Shown here: positions 6,102 to 14,900 of the stretch, piece by piece
Layout of the letters: each line of letters starts with the position of its first letter
Position numbering within the stretch: the first letter of the stretch is position 1
Program-made: the position numbers and the translations under genes
Notes under the pieces: generated by a model
The model's input: only the letters and a program-made list of their open reading frames with translations
What the model was told of the DNA's origin: nothing
The model's database searches: none
From: an uncultured Eubacteriales bacterium
GTDB lineage: Bacteria > Bacillota > Clostridia > Oscillospirales > CAG-272
DNA length: 18,431 nucleotides
Direction of reading: 5' to 3'
NCBI GenBank assembly: GCA_934474225.1
Contig: CAKSLU010000029.1
Coordinates: forward strand, 1-18,431

Positions 6102-7412
6102 ATGAAAAAAACGTGCAAATTTCTTTTGTTTCTTCTGCCGCTTATGCTTTGTTTCTGCCTCGGTGCAAGCGCGGCATCTTCCGGAGGCACATGCGGTACA
6201 GCGGTAACATGGCGCTTTGATGACACAGACGGCTGCATGTACATATCCGGAAGCGGAAAGATGACCAACTACAGCAGCAATCTGCTCGCGCCATGGACAT
6301 CACTGCGTGCCTATATCAAATCCGTTACGATTGAAAACGGCGTTGAAAGCATTGGCAGCAATGCTTTCTTGGGCTGCAGTAATTTAATGAATGTAACACT
6401 TCCGGATTCCGTTGTGTCGATTGGAATGGCGGCGTTCAAGAGCTGCACTGCGCTGCCTGCTATTTCGATTGGCGCCGGAACGCAGCAGATTGGCGCCGAT
6501 GCTTTTTACGGTTGCGTAATGCTGAAAAGCATTTCTCTGCCATCAAGCATGACTTTCCTTGGAGAGAGCGCCTTTTATGGTTGTACGCAGCTGACAAGCA
6601 TTCAAATCCCGGATGGCATTCAGAGCATTTTGGGGGAAACCTTTAAGAACTGCTATAAACTGCAATCTGTCATACTTCCGAGCAGCGTGTCCAGCATTGG
6701 AGCATGGGCATTTAATTCATGCACCAGCCTTTCGGAAATCGACATACCGCAAAAGGTAACTTCCATCGACTCTTTTGCATTTAAGGGATGCAGCAATCTT
6801 GCAAACGTCACCATTCCCGCCGGTGTCACAGACATTTCCGGATTTGTTTTTTCAGACTGCGTAGGCTTGGAAAGCATTACAATCCTGAATCGATATTGCA
6901 GTATCGGAAGCATTCCGCAGACGGCAACCATATGCGGCTATTCCGGTTCAACAGCACAAACTTATGCTTATCAAAACAATCATAAGTTCGTTGCAATCGA
7001 TGTTCACCAGCACAACTATTCTGCAGAATGGACAATCGATATTGCGCCTACTTGTACAGAAAGCGGCGAGAAGTCCCTACACTGCCTCACCTGTGAGAGC
7101 CGCACAAGTGTAACCGCTATTCCGGCAACCGGGCATCGCTTCGGCGATTGGATGATTGTTGAAGAAGCAGGCATCGATCGTCCGGGAAAGGTTCTGCGAA
7201 CCTGCAAAGTATGTTACGCAGAAGAAACTGCAACAACCAGCTGTCGTTCTCGCGGGGACGCAGACGGCGACGGAATCATAACCGTCAAGGATGCTCTGTT
7301 GACCCTGCATACGCTTATGTGTGCTGAAGAATCCAATGATTATATGGACATGGACGGAAACGGTGTTCTAACATTGTCGGATGTGATTATGATTCTAAAA
7401 GCCATTTCTTGA
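6102..7412 (+). CDS. Secreted BspA-type leucine-rich-repeat protein with C-terminal dockerin-like domain
   Basis: This is a 436-residue exported protein. Residues 1-24 form a signal peptide (MKKTCK, a hydrophobic LLFLLPLMLCFCL core, then ASA). Residues 29-59 hold the GTCGTAVTWRFDDTDGCMYISGSGKM module often found in Clostridia surface proteins. Residues about 73-270 contain roughly eight to nine LRR_5/BspA repeats of 22-23 residues, with the pattern SIG..AF.GC..L..I.LP. Residues 303-345 are a Cys/His-bearing linker (HQHNYSAEW...CTESGEKSLHC). Residues 385-435 hold two calcium-loop repeats, GDADGDGIITVKDALLTLHTL and DMDGNGVLTLSDVIMILKAI, typical of type I dockerins, suggesting attachment to a cohesin scaffold. 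The start at ATG 6102 has GAAAGGG (6087-6093). Base composition is visibly more AT-rich than neighbouring genes, hinting at separate acquisition. It has its own promoter, leader and terminator. Binding partner unknown. Confidence 0.85.
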   Translation: MKKTCKFLLFLLPLMLCFCLGASAASSGGTCGTAVTWRFDDTDGCMYISGSGKMTNYSSNLLAPWTSLRAYIKSVTIENGVESIGSNAFLGCSNLMNVTLPDSVVSIGMAAFKSCTALPAISIGAGTQQIGADAFYGCVMLKSISLPSSMTFLGESAFYGCTQLTSIQIPDGIQSILGETFKNCYKLQSVILPSSVSSIGAWAFNSCTSLSEIDIPQKVTSIDSFAFKGCSNLANVTIPAGVTDISGFVFSDCVGLESITILNRYCSIGSIPQTATICGYSGSTAQTYAYQNNHKFVAIDVHQHNYSAEWTIDIAPTCTESGEKSLHCLTCESRTSVTAIPATGHRFGDWMIVEEAGIDRPGKVLRTCKVCYAEETATTSCRSRGDADGDGIITVKDALLTLHTLMCAEESNDYMDMDGNGVLTLSDVIMILKAIS

Positions 7413-7443
7413 CGCATGTCCCGGACATGCTGTCCAGACTTTG

Positions 7444-7497
7444 AATTGAGACAAAAAAGCCCTGCGTTTGTCAACGCCGGGCTTTTTTGCCTCAATT
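7444..7497. terminator. Strong bidirectional terminator after the LRR/dockerin gene
   Basis: AAAAAAGCCC (7453-7462) pairs with GGGCTTTTTT (7479-7488), with an inner GCG/CGC extension. Outside it AATTGAG (7444-7450) pairs with CTCAATT (7491-7497). A and T tracts on both sides let it act on both strands; on the minus strand it lies downstream of the aldo/keto reductase pseudogene. Confidence 0.85.
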
Positions 7498-7556
7498 ATC
7501 GCAAACCGGTCTGCCGCTTGCATTTTCTTTGCAAATAGTCGCCTTGGTCTTACCAT

Positions 7557-7857
7557 TCACACCTGTGCCTCCTGCTGCTTTTCAAATTCCACTGCTACAT
7601 CTGCGAGCAGCTTGCGGGTGGGCAGATGCTGCGGCCGGGCTTTTTCGTATTTGCCGCACTACAGGCGGTCGGATGTCTTTCTGCCGGATGCGGTATACAC
7701 GACATTATAATAATAGTCCTCGTTCCAATCATGGTAGAATTGCTTTGTGCTCATCGTTGCAAACAAATCGGAGATGGAGATATGCTGCGGGCAGCCGTCC
7801 GTGCAATAGCGGCAGACGCATAAAGTCGAAGCCGAAATTCTTTTTGATGCCGTCCAT
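7557..7857 (-). pseudogene. Remnant of a ferredoxin-type aldo/keto reductase
   Basis: The minus strand still has a good ribosome site (AAGGAG, eight bases before the ATG at 7857) and the family's N-terminus MDGIKKNFGFDFMRLP. Immediately after, the frame must shift to read CRYCTDGCPQHISISDLF, the cysteine-rich segment found near the C-terminus of intact proteins of about 380 residues, followed by FYHDWNEDYYYN. An in-frame TAG then follows SDRL (near 7639). Beyond it the sequence continues as CGKYEKARPQHLPTRKLLADV and ends at TGA 7557-7559. In intact members this reads roughly CGKCEKxCPQHLPI, so two cluster cysteines are replaced by Tyr and Arg. The catalytic barrel is thus deleted, the frame is shifted, a stop has arisen and iron-sulphur ligands are lost. 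The gene is dead. Confidence 0.85.
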
Positions 7858-7946
7858 GTCGAATACTCCTTCCGTATCATTGTCAATTTCATTGTATCAC
7901 TGCGTACAAAAAACCAATCGGAAACTTCGTCATGCAAATTTTCGTT

Positions 7947-7966
7947 CTGTCCCGATTATCGGACAG
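7947..7966. promoter_or_regulatory. Palindrome in the immA promoter region (candidate operator)
   Basis: CTGTCCCGATTATCGGACAG is an inverted repeat (CTGTC/GACAG and CGAT/ATCG) with one extra C. It lies just upstream of a TACAAT -10-like hexamer at 7976-7981, covering where a -35 element would be. No regulator gene is adjacent, so its partner is unknown. Confidence 0.4.
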
Positions 7967-8003
7967 ATAAAATGCTACAATGCAGGTGTAGGGAGGGATG
8001 CAT

Positions 8004-8468
8004 ATGATTGTGACAAGAGCGATTCGCAAGCGCGCCGCGGACATCGTGCGGCAGTACGGCACGCGCGACCCGTTTGCGCTTGCGCGCGAAATGCACATCG
8101 AGCTGCTGGTGCGGGAACTCGGCACACTGAAGGGCTTTTACAAGGATGTGTACGGCACGCCGTTCATTTTCCTGTCGCGCCGTCTGACGCGCGGCGAGGC
8201 AAGGCTGGTCTGCGCACATGAGCTTGGGCATCATCTGCTGCACCGGCAATTTGCGGCGTTCGGCTTTGAGAAGGTGTCGGTATTTTCGCCCGCGTCCCGG
8301 CGCGAATACGAAGCGAACCTGTTTGCGGCGGAGCTGCTGCTGGATACGAAAGAGGTGTTTGACGCCGCGCGGGCGGGCTACACGGCGACGCAGATTGCGG
8401 CGGCGCTCGGTGCGGATGTACGCCTGGTGGATCTGAAACTCGCAGCAATGGGGCTTTCGGAAAAATAA
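8004..8468 (+). CDS. ImmA/IrrE-type zinc metallopeptidase
   Basis: This 154-residue protein belongs to the ImmA/IrrE (M78-like) family, whose members cleave or otherwise inactivate XRE-type repressors to switch on stress or mobile-element genes. The zinc motif HELGH is at 72-76, and EANLFAAELLL (103-113) supplies the third ligand, Glu103. A short helical tail follows, ending ATQIAAALGADVRLVDLKLAAMGL. ATG 8004 is preferred because GGGAGGG (7991-7997) stands six bases before it; the ATG at 7998 directly abuts that site. A -10-like TACAAT and a palindrome lie upstream. No XRE repressor gene is found beside it in the window, unlike many family members. The alpha/beta hydrolase gene starts 78 bases downstream and could be in the same transcript. 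Target unknown. Confidence 0.88.
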   Translation: MIVTRAIRKRAADIVRQYGTRDPFALAREMHIELLVRELGTLKGFYKDVYGTPFIFLSRRLTRGEARLVCAHELGHHLLHRQFAAFGFEKVSVFSPASRREYEANLFAAELLLDTKEVFDAARAGYTATQIAAALGADVRLVDLKLAAMGLSEK

Positions 8469-8546
8469 TCGTAAAAATTGCACTTTCCTCTTCTCCGCGC
8501 CGCGAAAATGTGGTAAGATAGAGGAGATAAGGACGGTGACTTTCCG

Positions 8547-9323
8547 ATGAACCAAACGCTGAGCGCCCCCGCCCAAAGCAAACTGCCGACGCAGTTTGCC
8601 GCCGGCTGGAACAGCCTCACATACCCTGCCGAAAACGGCACCCGGCTGCTGTATCAGCTCTACATACCGAAAAACTACGATTCCGCACGGCGCTACCCGC
8701 TGATTCTCTACATGCACAGCGCGGGCGTCCGCTGCGACGACAACTCGCATATTTACACGGGCGAGGCAAAGTTCCTGCGCAACCTGGAGTGCGGCGCATA
8801 CCGCGACGATGTGCTGGTACTGGCTCCCTGCTGCCCGAAGACCGACAAGTGGGTGGATGTCGAGCGCTGGAACTGCCTCGAATTTGACGCGGCAGCCCTG
8901 CCGCAGAGCCGCCGCATGGCAGCAGCTGTCGAGCTGTTTGCCGACGCGCTTGCAAATCTGCCCATAGACCGCACGCGCCTGTCGCTCTACGGCATGTCGA
9001 TGGGCGGCTTTGCCGTTTGGGACATCCTCGCGCGCTATCCGCACACCTTTGCCGCCGCCATCGTCGCGGCAGGCTGCGGCTCGCCGTCGAGCGCGGCGGC
9101 GATGGCGGATGTGCCGGTGCAAATTTTCCACGGTACGGCGGACGGCGCCGTCCCGTTTGAAAGCGCGGTGCGGATGCGCGATGCGCTGATCGCCGCAGGC
9201 TGCTCCGAGGTCAAATTCACCGCCTTCGGCGGCGCAGGGCACGGCATCTGGGTGCGCACCGCCGACACCGACGGGCTGTACGACTGGCTGTTCCGCCAGA
9301 GACGAAAGGAGCAAGACGCATGA
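8547..9323 (+). CDS. Alpha/beta hydrolase, esterase type
   Basis: This is a 258-residue cytoplasmic hydrolase with no signal peptide. The fold is indicated by YPLILYMHSAG (50-60, oxyanion-hole strand), the nucleophile elbow GMSMGG (149-154, Ser151), HGTADGAVP (195-203, acid Asp199) and GGAGHGIW (228-235, His232), a complete catalytic triad. The arrangement resembles the esterase/PHB-depolymerase-like and phospholipase/carboxylesterase groups that act on small esters. The start at ATG 8547 has only a distant site (AAGGA at 8529-8533), so initiation may be weak. It ends in an ATGA overlap with the 2-hydroxyacid dehydrogenase gene, implying translational coupling. Its real substrate cannot be told; the operon suggests small hydroxyacid or aldehyde metabolism. 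Confidence 0.8.
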   Translation: MNQTLSAPAQSKLPTQFAAGWNSLTYPAENGTRLLYQLYIPKNYDSARRYPLILYMHSAGVRCDDNSHIYTGEAKFLRNLECGAYRDDVLVLAPCCPKTDKWVDVERWNCLEFDAAALPQSRRMAAAVELFADALANLPIDRTRLSLYGMSMGGFAVWDILARYPHTFAAAIVAAGCGSPSSAAAMADVPVQIFHGTADGAVPFESAVRMRDALIAAGCSEVKFTAFGGAGHGIWVRTADTDGLYDWLFRQRRKEQDA

Positions 9324-10270
9324 AACTTGCGATCCTGGACGCCGCCACGCTCGGCGAGGGGCTGGATTTCAGCGTGCTCGACCGTTTCGGCGGAGTGGTG
9401 CGCTATGAAAACAGCACACCGGACGAAGTCCGCGCGCGCATGGCGGACGCCGACATTCTGCTCATCAACAAAATCAAAATCAATGCGGACAACCTTGCCG
9501 CAGCAAAGCACCTCCGCTTGATTTGCATTTTTGCCACCGGCTACGACAATGTGGACATCGCCGCCTGCCGTGCGGCGGGCGTGGCGGTCTGCAATGTCAA
9601 GGGCTATTCCACGCACAGCGTCGCGCAGCTCACGGTGCTGATGGCGCTGACGCTCATCGAAAGGCTCGGCACCTACACGGCTGCCGTCACAAGCGGCGAA
9701 TACCAAAAAAGCGGCATTGCCAACAAGCTCTCGCCCATCTACCACGAGCTGTGCGGCAAGACCTGGGGCATCGTCGGCGCAGGCGCGATTGGTTCGCAGG
9801 TGGCGCGCGTTGCCGAGGCATTCGGCTGCCGCGTGCTCGCCTACAAGCGCACGCCGACCGACGCATTCTGCTGCGTGCCGCTCGACGAGCTGCTTGAAAA
9901 GTCCGACATCGTTTCGCTGCACACACCGCTGAATGACGGCACGCGCGGGCTGATCGGCGCGCGGGAACTTGCGCGGATGAAGCAGGATGCCATTCTCATC
10001 AATGTGGCGCGCGGCGCGGTCACGGATGAGGCGGCGGTTGCCGACGCGGTGCTGTCCGGCAGGCTCGGCGGCTTTGCCTGCGATGTCTATTCGACCGAGC
10101 CGTTTGGCGACGGGCATCCGTTTGCGCGCCTCGTCGGGCGCGAGAATGTCCTGCTCACGCCGCACATGGCGTGGGGCGCGCTGGAGGCGCGCATCCGCTG
10201 CCTCGACGAGGTTGTCAAAAATATGGACGCATTTTTCGGCGGCGAAATCCGCTGTCGTGTGGATTTGTAA
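9320..10270 (+). CDS. D-2-hydroxyacid dehydrogenase (glycerate/hydroxypyruvate-like)
   Basis: This 316-residue NAD(P)-dependent enzyme interconverts 2-oxoacids and D-2-hydroxyacids. The NAD motif GAGAIG is at 153-158 within KTWGIVGAGAIGSQVARVAEAFG. The catalytic Arg is at 231 (INVARGAV), the Glu at 260 (DVYSTEP) and the His at 282 (LTPHMAW). The FATGYDNVDI segment near 71-80 and the KGYSTHSVAQ stretch are typical of the glycerate dehydrogenase (HprA) branch, so hydroxypyruvate or glyoxylate is a plausible substrate, but family members are broad. AAAGGAG (9305-9311) precedes ATG 9320, which overlaps the hydrolase stop by ATGA. Methylglyoxal synthase follows after nine bases. Length and motifs are normal. 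Confidence 0.88.
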   Translation: MKLAILDAATLGEGLDFSVLDRFGGVVRYENSTPDEVRARMADADILLINKIKINADNLAAAKHLRLICIFATGYDNVDIAACRAAGVAVCNVKGYSTHSVAQLTVLMALTLIERLGTYTAAVTSGEYQKSGIANKLSPIYHELCGKTWGIVGAGAIGSQVARVAEAFGCRVLAYKRTPTDAFCCVPLDELLEKSDIVSLHTPLNDGTRGLIGARELARMKQDAILINVARGAVTDEAAVADAVLSGRLGGFACDVYSTEPFGDGHPFARLVGRENVLLTPHMAWGALEARIRCLDEVVKNMDAFFGGEIRCRVDL

Positions 10271-10279
10271 GGAGGAGCT

Positions 10280-10756
10280 ATGCTGAACGACGATTTTATC
10301 ACCCTGACCATTGCAAAGCAGAAGAATATCGCACTGATTGCGCACGACTCCAAGAAGGCGGAGATGATCGACTGGTGCCGCCAAAACCGCGAGATTCTCT
10401 CGCATCATTTTCTCTGCGGCACGGGCACGACCGCGCGCATGGTGACCGACGCCACAGACCTGCCGGTCAAGGGCTACAACAGCGGTCCGCTCGGCGGCGA
10501 CCAGCAGATTGGCGCAAAGATTGTGGAGGGGCGCATCGACCTCGTCATTTTCTTCTCCGACCCGCTGACCGCACAGCCGCACGACCCGGATGTCAAGGCG
10601 CTCTTGCGCATCGCGCAGGTGTACGACATCCCGATTGCCAACAACCGCGCAACCGCGGACTTCATCCTCCAGTCAAAGCTGATGAACGAGGAATATGAGC
10701 ACACCGTCATCAACTTCTCCAAGAATATTCAGACACGCGCAAAGGAACTGAAATGA
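10280..10756 (+). CDS. mgsA: Methylglyoxal synthase
   Basis: Converts dihydroxyacetone phosphate to methylglyoxal plus phosphate, a bypass that relieves sugar-phosphate build-up. The 158-residue product aligns along its whole length with the family: IALIAHDSKK (His22), the phosphate-binding GTGTTARM (47-54), SGPLGGDQQIGA with the catalytic Asp74, FFSDPLTAQPHDPDVKALLRIA (His101 and nearby aspartates) and IPIANNRATADFIL. AAGGAGG (10269-10275) overlaps the previous gene's stop and sits close to ATG 10280. The stop TGA overlaps the start of the next gene (ATGA). Placement between a 2-hydroxyacid dehydrogenase and an aldolase-like lyase is unusual; neighbours may consume related carbonyl compounds (inference). 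Confidence 0.96.
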   Translation: MLNDDFITLTIAKQKNIALIAHDSKKAEMIDWCRQNREILSHHFLCGTGTTARMVTDATDLPVKGYNSGPLGGDQQIGAKIVEGRIDLVIFFSDPLTAQPHDPDVKALLRIAQVYDIPIANNRATADFILQSKLMNEEYEHTVINFSKNIQTRAKELK

Positions 10757-11802
10757 ACATCATCAATTTTGAATGTGATTACACCGAGGGCGCGCACCCG
10801 CGCATTCTCGAGCGGCTGATTGCCACCAACCTTGAGCAAACCAGCGGCTACGGAAACGACCCCTACTGTGCCGCCGCACACGAAAAAATCAAGGCGGCAT
10901 GCGGCACGCCGGACGCCGATGTGCATTTTCTCGTCGGCGGCACGCAGACCAACACCACCGTGCTCTCCGCCATTCTCCGCCCCTATCAGGGCGCGATTTC
11001 GGCGGAGGAGGGGCACATCGCCGTGCACGAGACCGGCGCCATTGAGGCAACCGGGCACAAGGTGCTCACCCTGCCCTGCAAAGACGGCAAAATCACGGCG
11101 GCGCAGATCGACGCCTATGTCGAGGCGCACTACACCAGCGGCACAAGCGAGCATACCGTGCAGCCCGGCGCGGTCTATCTGACCTTCCCCACCGAGTGCG
11201 GCACGATTTACACAAAGGACGAACTCACCGCCATCCGCCGCGTCTGCGACAAGTGGAACCTTCCCATCTTTCTGGACGGCGCGCGCCTCGGCTACGGCCT
11301 TGCCGACCCGCGCTGCGACCTCACGCTGCCCGAGCTTGCCGCGCTCTGCGATGTTTTCTACATCGGCGGCACCAAGTGCGGTGCGTTCTTCGGCGAAGCA
11401 GTCGTCATCCGAAACGATGCGTTCAAAAAGGATTTCCGCTACTTTATCAAGCGGCACGGCGGCATGTTCGCCAAAGGGCGGCTGCTCGGCATCCAGTTTG
11501 ACACGCTGTTTACAGACGGGCTGTATTTTGACATCTGCCGGGGCGCCGTCACCGAAGCGCTCCGCATCCGCACGGCGTTTGCCGCGCGCGGCATCGCCTT
11601 CTTCGGCAATTCGATGACCAATCAGCAGTTCCCCATCCTCACCGAGGCGCAGCACGCCTATTTCAAGGCGGCAGGCTATCTGCCCGAGTACTGGGGTCCC
11701 GCCGCAGACGGCAAAAAGATTGTCCGCTTCTGCACCAGCTGGGCGACAAAGCCGGAAAATGTGGATAAGCTCATTGCCGACATTGAAAGAATGCCGGTTT
11801 AA
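10753..11802 (+). CDS. Threonine-aldolase-like PLP enzyme (beta-eliminating lyase family)
   Basis: This 349-residue fold-type I PLP enzyme is related to low-specificity L-threonine aldolase, which splits threonine to glycine and acetaldehyde. Visible signatures are the N-terminal FECDYTEGAHPRIL and SGYGNDPYC, the GGTQTNTTVLSA stretch (62-73), EEGHIAVHETGAIEA with the PLP-stacking His88, IFLDGARLGYGL (Asp175) and YIGGTKCGAFFGEAVV with the Schiff-base Lys208. Length is normal for the family. AAAGGA lies a few bases upstream of ATG 10753, which overlaps the mgsA stop. It is the last gene of the unit; the bidirectional terminator at 11860-11889 follows. Some relatives act on other beta-hydroxy amino acids, so the exact substrate is open. 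Confidence 0.85.
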   Translation: MNIINFECDYTEGAHPRILERLIATNLEQTSGYGNDPYCAAAHEKIKAACGTPDADVHFLVGGTQTNTTVLSAILRPYQGAISAEEGHIAVHETGAIEATGHKVLTLPCKDGKITAAQIDAYVEAHYTSGTSEHTVQPGAVYLTFPTECGTIYTKDELTAIRRVCDKWNLPIFLDGARLGYGLADPRCDLTLPELAALCDVFYIGGTKCGAFFGEAVVIRNDAFKKDFRYFIKRHGGMFAKGRLLGIQFDTLFTDGLYFDICRGAVTEALRIRTAFAARGIAFFGNSMTNQQFPILTEAQHAYFKAAGYLPEYWGPAADGKKIVRFCTSWATKPENVDKLIADIERMPV

Positions 11803-11859
11803 CTCACAGCGTGGGGAAGACGCATCGCATACCCTCGCCTTTTTCATCCCCCACACATA

Positions 11860-11889
11860 AAAAAAGCACCCCCGAGGGGGTGCTTTTTT
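11860..11889. terminator. Bidirectional terminator between convergent genes
   Basis: AAAAAAGCACCCCC (11860-11873) and GGGGGTGCTTTTTT (11876-11889) are perfectly symmetrical around GA. The element ends both the threonine-aldolase-like gene on the plus strand and the giant gene on the minus strand. An identical core recurs at 18311-18340. Confidence 0.92.
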
Positions 11890-11906
11890 GATTTTGGTTT
11901 GCGGGA

Positions 11907-14900
11907 TTACTTGACGAAGTAAGCCTTAGCCATGTCGCAGTAGTGCATGATGGCATAGCAGAGAACCTTCAGCGTCTCAGGGTTGCCTGCCTTCTGCTTC
12001 GATGTGCAGTAGTACTCCAGACCGTCAATCGTGTAGGTCGGCAGTACGCGCGACTGTGCATCCGTGCCGTAACCGCTGTAGACATCCAGCGTCAGTTTCT
12101 GTCTCAGGTCTACCGCCGAAATCTCGTTGATTTCAACCAGCGGTTTGCTGCCGCTCATATCCCACTTCGCATACGGTACCGCAACTTCCTGTGCCGTGCC
12201 GAATGCATCCGTGTATGCAACAACTGCCGTCAGATTCGTGTAATCCGTCGATGCGCCCGTTGCAGGCGTCAGCGTGATCTTGAAGCGGACCTTATCCAGC
12301 AGCTCTGCCGACATGCCGATGCCTCTGAACTGAGCGGTTTCGCCCTCATTCAGCGTACCCTTGGCAAATGTACCTGCCATCTCCGTGCCCGCATAGTCTG
12401 CGACGCTCGTGCGAATCAGGCTTGCGTCAAGGTCTGCATTGACCAGCGCATCCGTCGCATAACCGAAGTTGCTCTGTGCCAGTGCGCCGTAGTTCAGGAT
12501 GGCCACGATGAGTGCCTTGTAGGCTTCATCCGTGCTTCTCGAATATCTGGTGTACAGCATATTCTTGATGCTCTGGTTGGTGAAGGTACGATAGTCTACC
12601 GTGCCGTCTGCCTTCACGCCGTAGAAGGTGATCTCCAGCAGGTTGCCCATGCAGGTTGCCGGGATACCGTCGATGACATAGACGATTCTGCCGTTGCTGT
12701 CCAGCGTCTTGTCCGTCAGGACAAAGCGTCTTGCCTGCGGGTCTGCATCCGCTGCGTCAATCTTATTGCCGTTCGGATCCAGCAGGTCGATGACCGCATA
12801 GAAGTCTGCATACGCATACTTCTGCGTTGCCATGAACTTAAGGAGAATCGAGGAGTCAATCTCCAGGCTGTTCGTTGCCGAAATGTTCGTCGAGCCAACC
12901 GCAGTGGCTGCCGTCGGGCGGACGATTGCCTTCACGCCCTCTGCCGGAGTAAATGCAACGACAGGGTCGGTCACAATAGCGCCGTCTCTGCGTGCATATC
13001 TGCCCGTGACATCCAGCGTGTACGCACCGCCGATGGTGATGCCGCTGTAGTCACCTGCGAGGTAAACCGTCGTCTTCGGCTCGACGGTCTCCGTCGTGCC
13101 TGCAACAATCGTGATGGTCTCCAGTGCCTTTGCTGCATCGAATGCTGCCTGTACCGTCGTGTAGCCAACATTGCCGATGTAGGCAACATTGTCTGCCGGT
13201 TCGGGCGTCAAAGCATGCAAATGCGTGAACTTTTCCGCGACTTGCGGAAAAGACGCCGTCTTCTCTGCCGCTTTGCTGTAGTTCAGCACCGCGTCGCCCG
13301 TGTGCGTCACCTGCGCCTTGGCGTAGCTCGACCATGCAAACCGACCGATTGTGCCGTCGTACCAATCCAGCGTGAGCCCGCCGAGCGTTGCACTGTTGGT
13401 CGTGCCGTACAGATTGGTGATGGAGGCATCGCCGCTTAGTTCAATCTTCACATTGCCCGTCGCGGTGAAGGGATTGTTCTCGCTCGTATTGACCGGTGCA
13501 AAATACAGCGTGCTGACTTTGGCGTCGCCGCTGATGCGGATAGTCGCATCGCCGTTGTAAACCGGCTCGGTGACCTGTCTCGAATATGCGGCGATGACAT
13601 AATGGCTGCCGCTCTTGATGGTGATGTCGACCGGTGCATCCGACTTTGCAGGGGGCTTTGTGCCGTTTGAAAGAATCCCTTGCCCTGCCTGGTAGCCGCC
13701 GATGATATCGAAACCGTTGGCGAACGAAGTCCCGGCAAAGCCTGCATCCGTGCTGCGCATCGTCACGCCGGTATCCATGACAAGCGGATTGTGCTGTGCC
13801 ACGATGCAGTAATACTTGCCGGTCAAGCGGAAATTGATGTCTCTGAAAATCGTCTTGCCCGTGCAGACAAAGCGCGCGCCTGCTGAAATCAGCGCCGCCC
13901 CGGCATCGCGATAATCCTCATCGTAGAAAACGCTGGTCAGCGTCACGGAGCCGGTGTAATTCTTCTTATAAACAAAGGTTTGCGCCTGCTTGAATTCGCC
14001 GCAAATGACGATGGTGCAATCTTTAGACAAATCCAGCGCATCATAGGCAGCCGTCAGCGTGCCGAGCGCCTTGTCCGGCGAAGAACCGTCGCCGAGTTTC
14101 GACCCGCCGAGGTAAACCACCGTTTCGCTCTTCACCACCGTCCCGCGCGTGAACTGTTCCGCAATCTGCGGGAAGGATGCTGTTTTTTCCGCCGCCTTGC
14201 TGTAGTTCAGCACGGCATCGCCCGTGTGCGTCACCTGCGCCTTGGCATAACTCGACCATGCAAACCGACCGATTGTGCCGTCGTACCAATCCAGTGTAAG
14301 CCCGCCGAGTGTTGCGCTGTTTGTCGTGCCGTACAGGTTGGTGATGGATGCATCGCCGCTTAGTTCAATCTTCACATTGCCCGTCGCGGTGAAGGGATTG
14401 TTCTCGCTCGTATTGACCGGTGCAAAATACAGCGTGCCGACTTTGGCGTCGCCGCTGATGCGGATAGTCGCATCGCCGTTGTAAACCGGTTCGGTGACCT
14501 GTCTTGAATATGCGGCGATGACATAGTGACTGCCGCTCTTGATGGTGATGTCAACAGGCACATCCGACTTTATAGGGGGCTTTGTGCCGTTTGAAAGAAT
14601 CCCTTGCCCTGCCTGGTAGCCGCCGATGATGTCGAAACCGTTGGCGAACGAAGTCCCGGCAAAGCCTGCATCCGTGCTGCGCATCGTCACGCCGGTATCC
14701 ATGACGAGCGGATTATGCTGCGCTACGATGCAATAGTACTTGCCGGTCAGGCGGAAATCAATATCCTTGAAAATCGTCTTGCCCGTGCAGACAAAGCGCG
14801 CACCCGCCGAGATCAGTGCCGCCCCGGCATCGCGATAATCCTCGTCGTAGAAAACACTGGTCAGCGTCACGGAGCCGGTGTAATTTTTCTTATAAACAAA

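Noticed and set aside
6102..7412. The LRR protein as an LPxTG-anchored surface protein
   Set aside because: No LPxTG motif, hydrophobic C-terminal span or positive tail is present; the C-terminus is two dockerin-type calcium loops.
7487..8221. A 244-codon plus-strand open frame across the pseudogene and the immA start
   Set aside because: It runs antisense to the aldo/keto reductase remnant and out of frame through immA, begins inside the terminator and has no recognisable domain.
7991..8546. immA region as a toxin-antitoxin module
   Set aside because: No second small gene is adjacent; the upstream gene is a dead reductase on the other strand and the downstream gene is a hydrolase.
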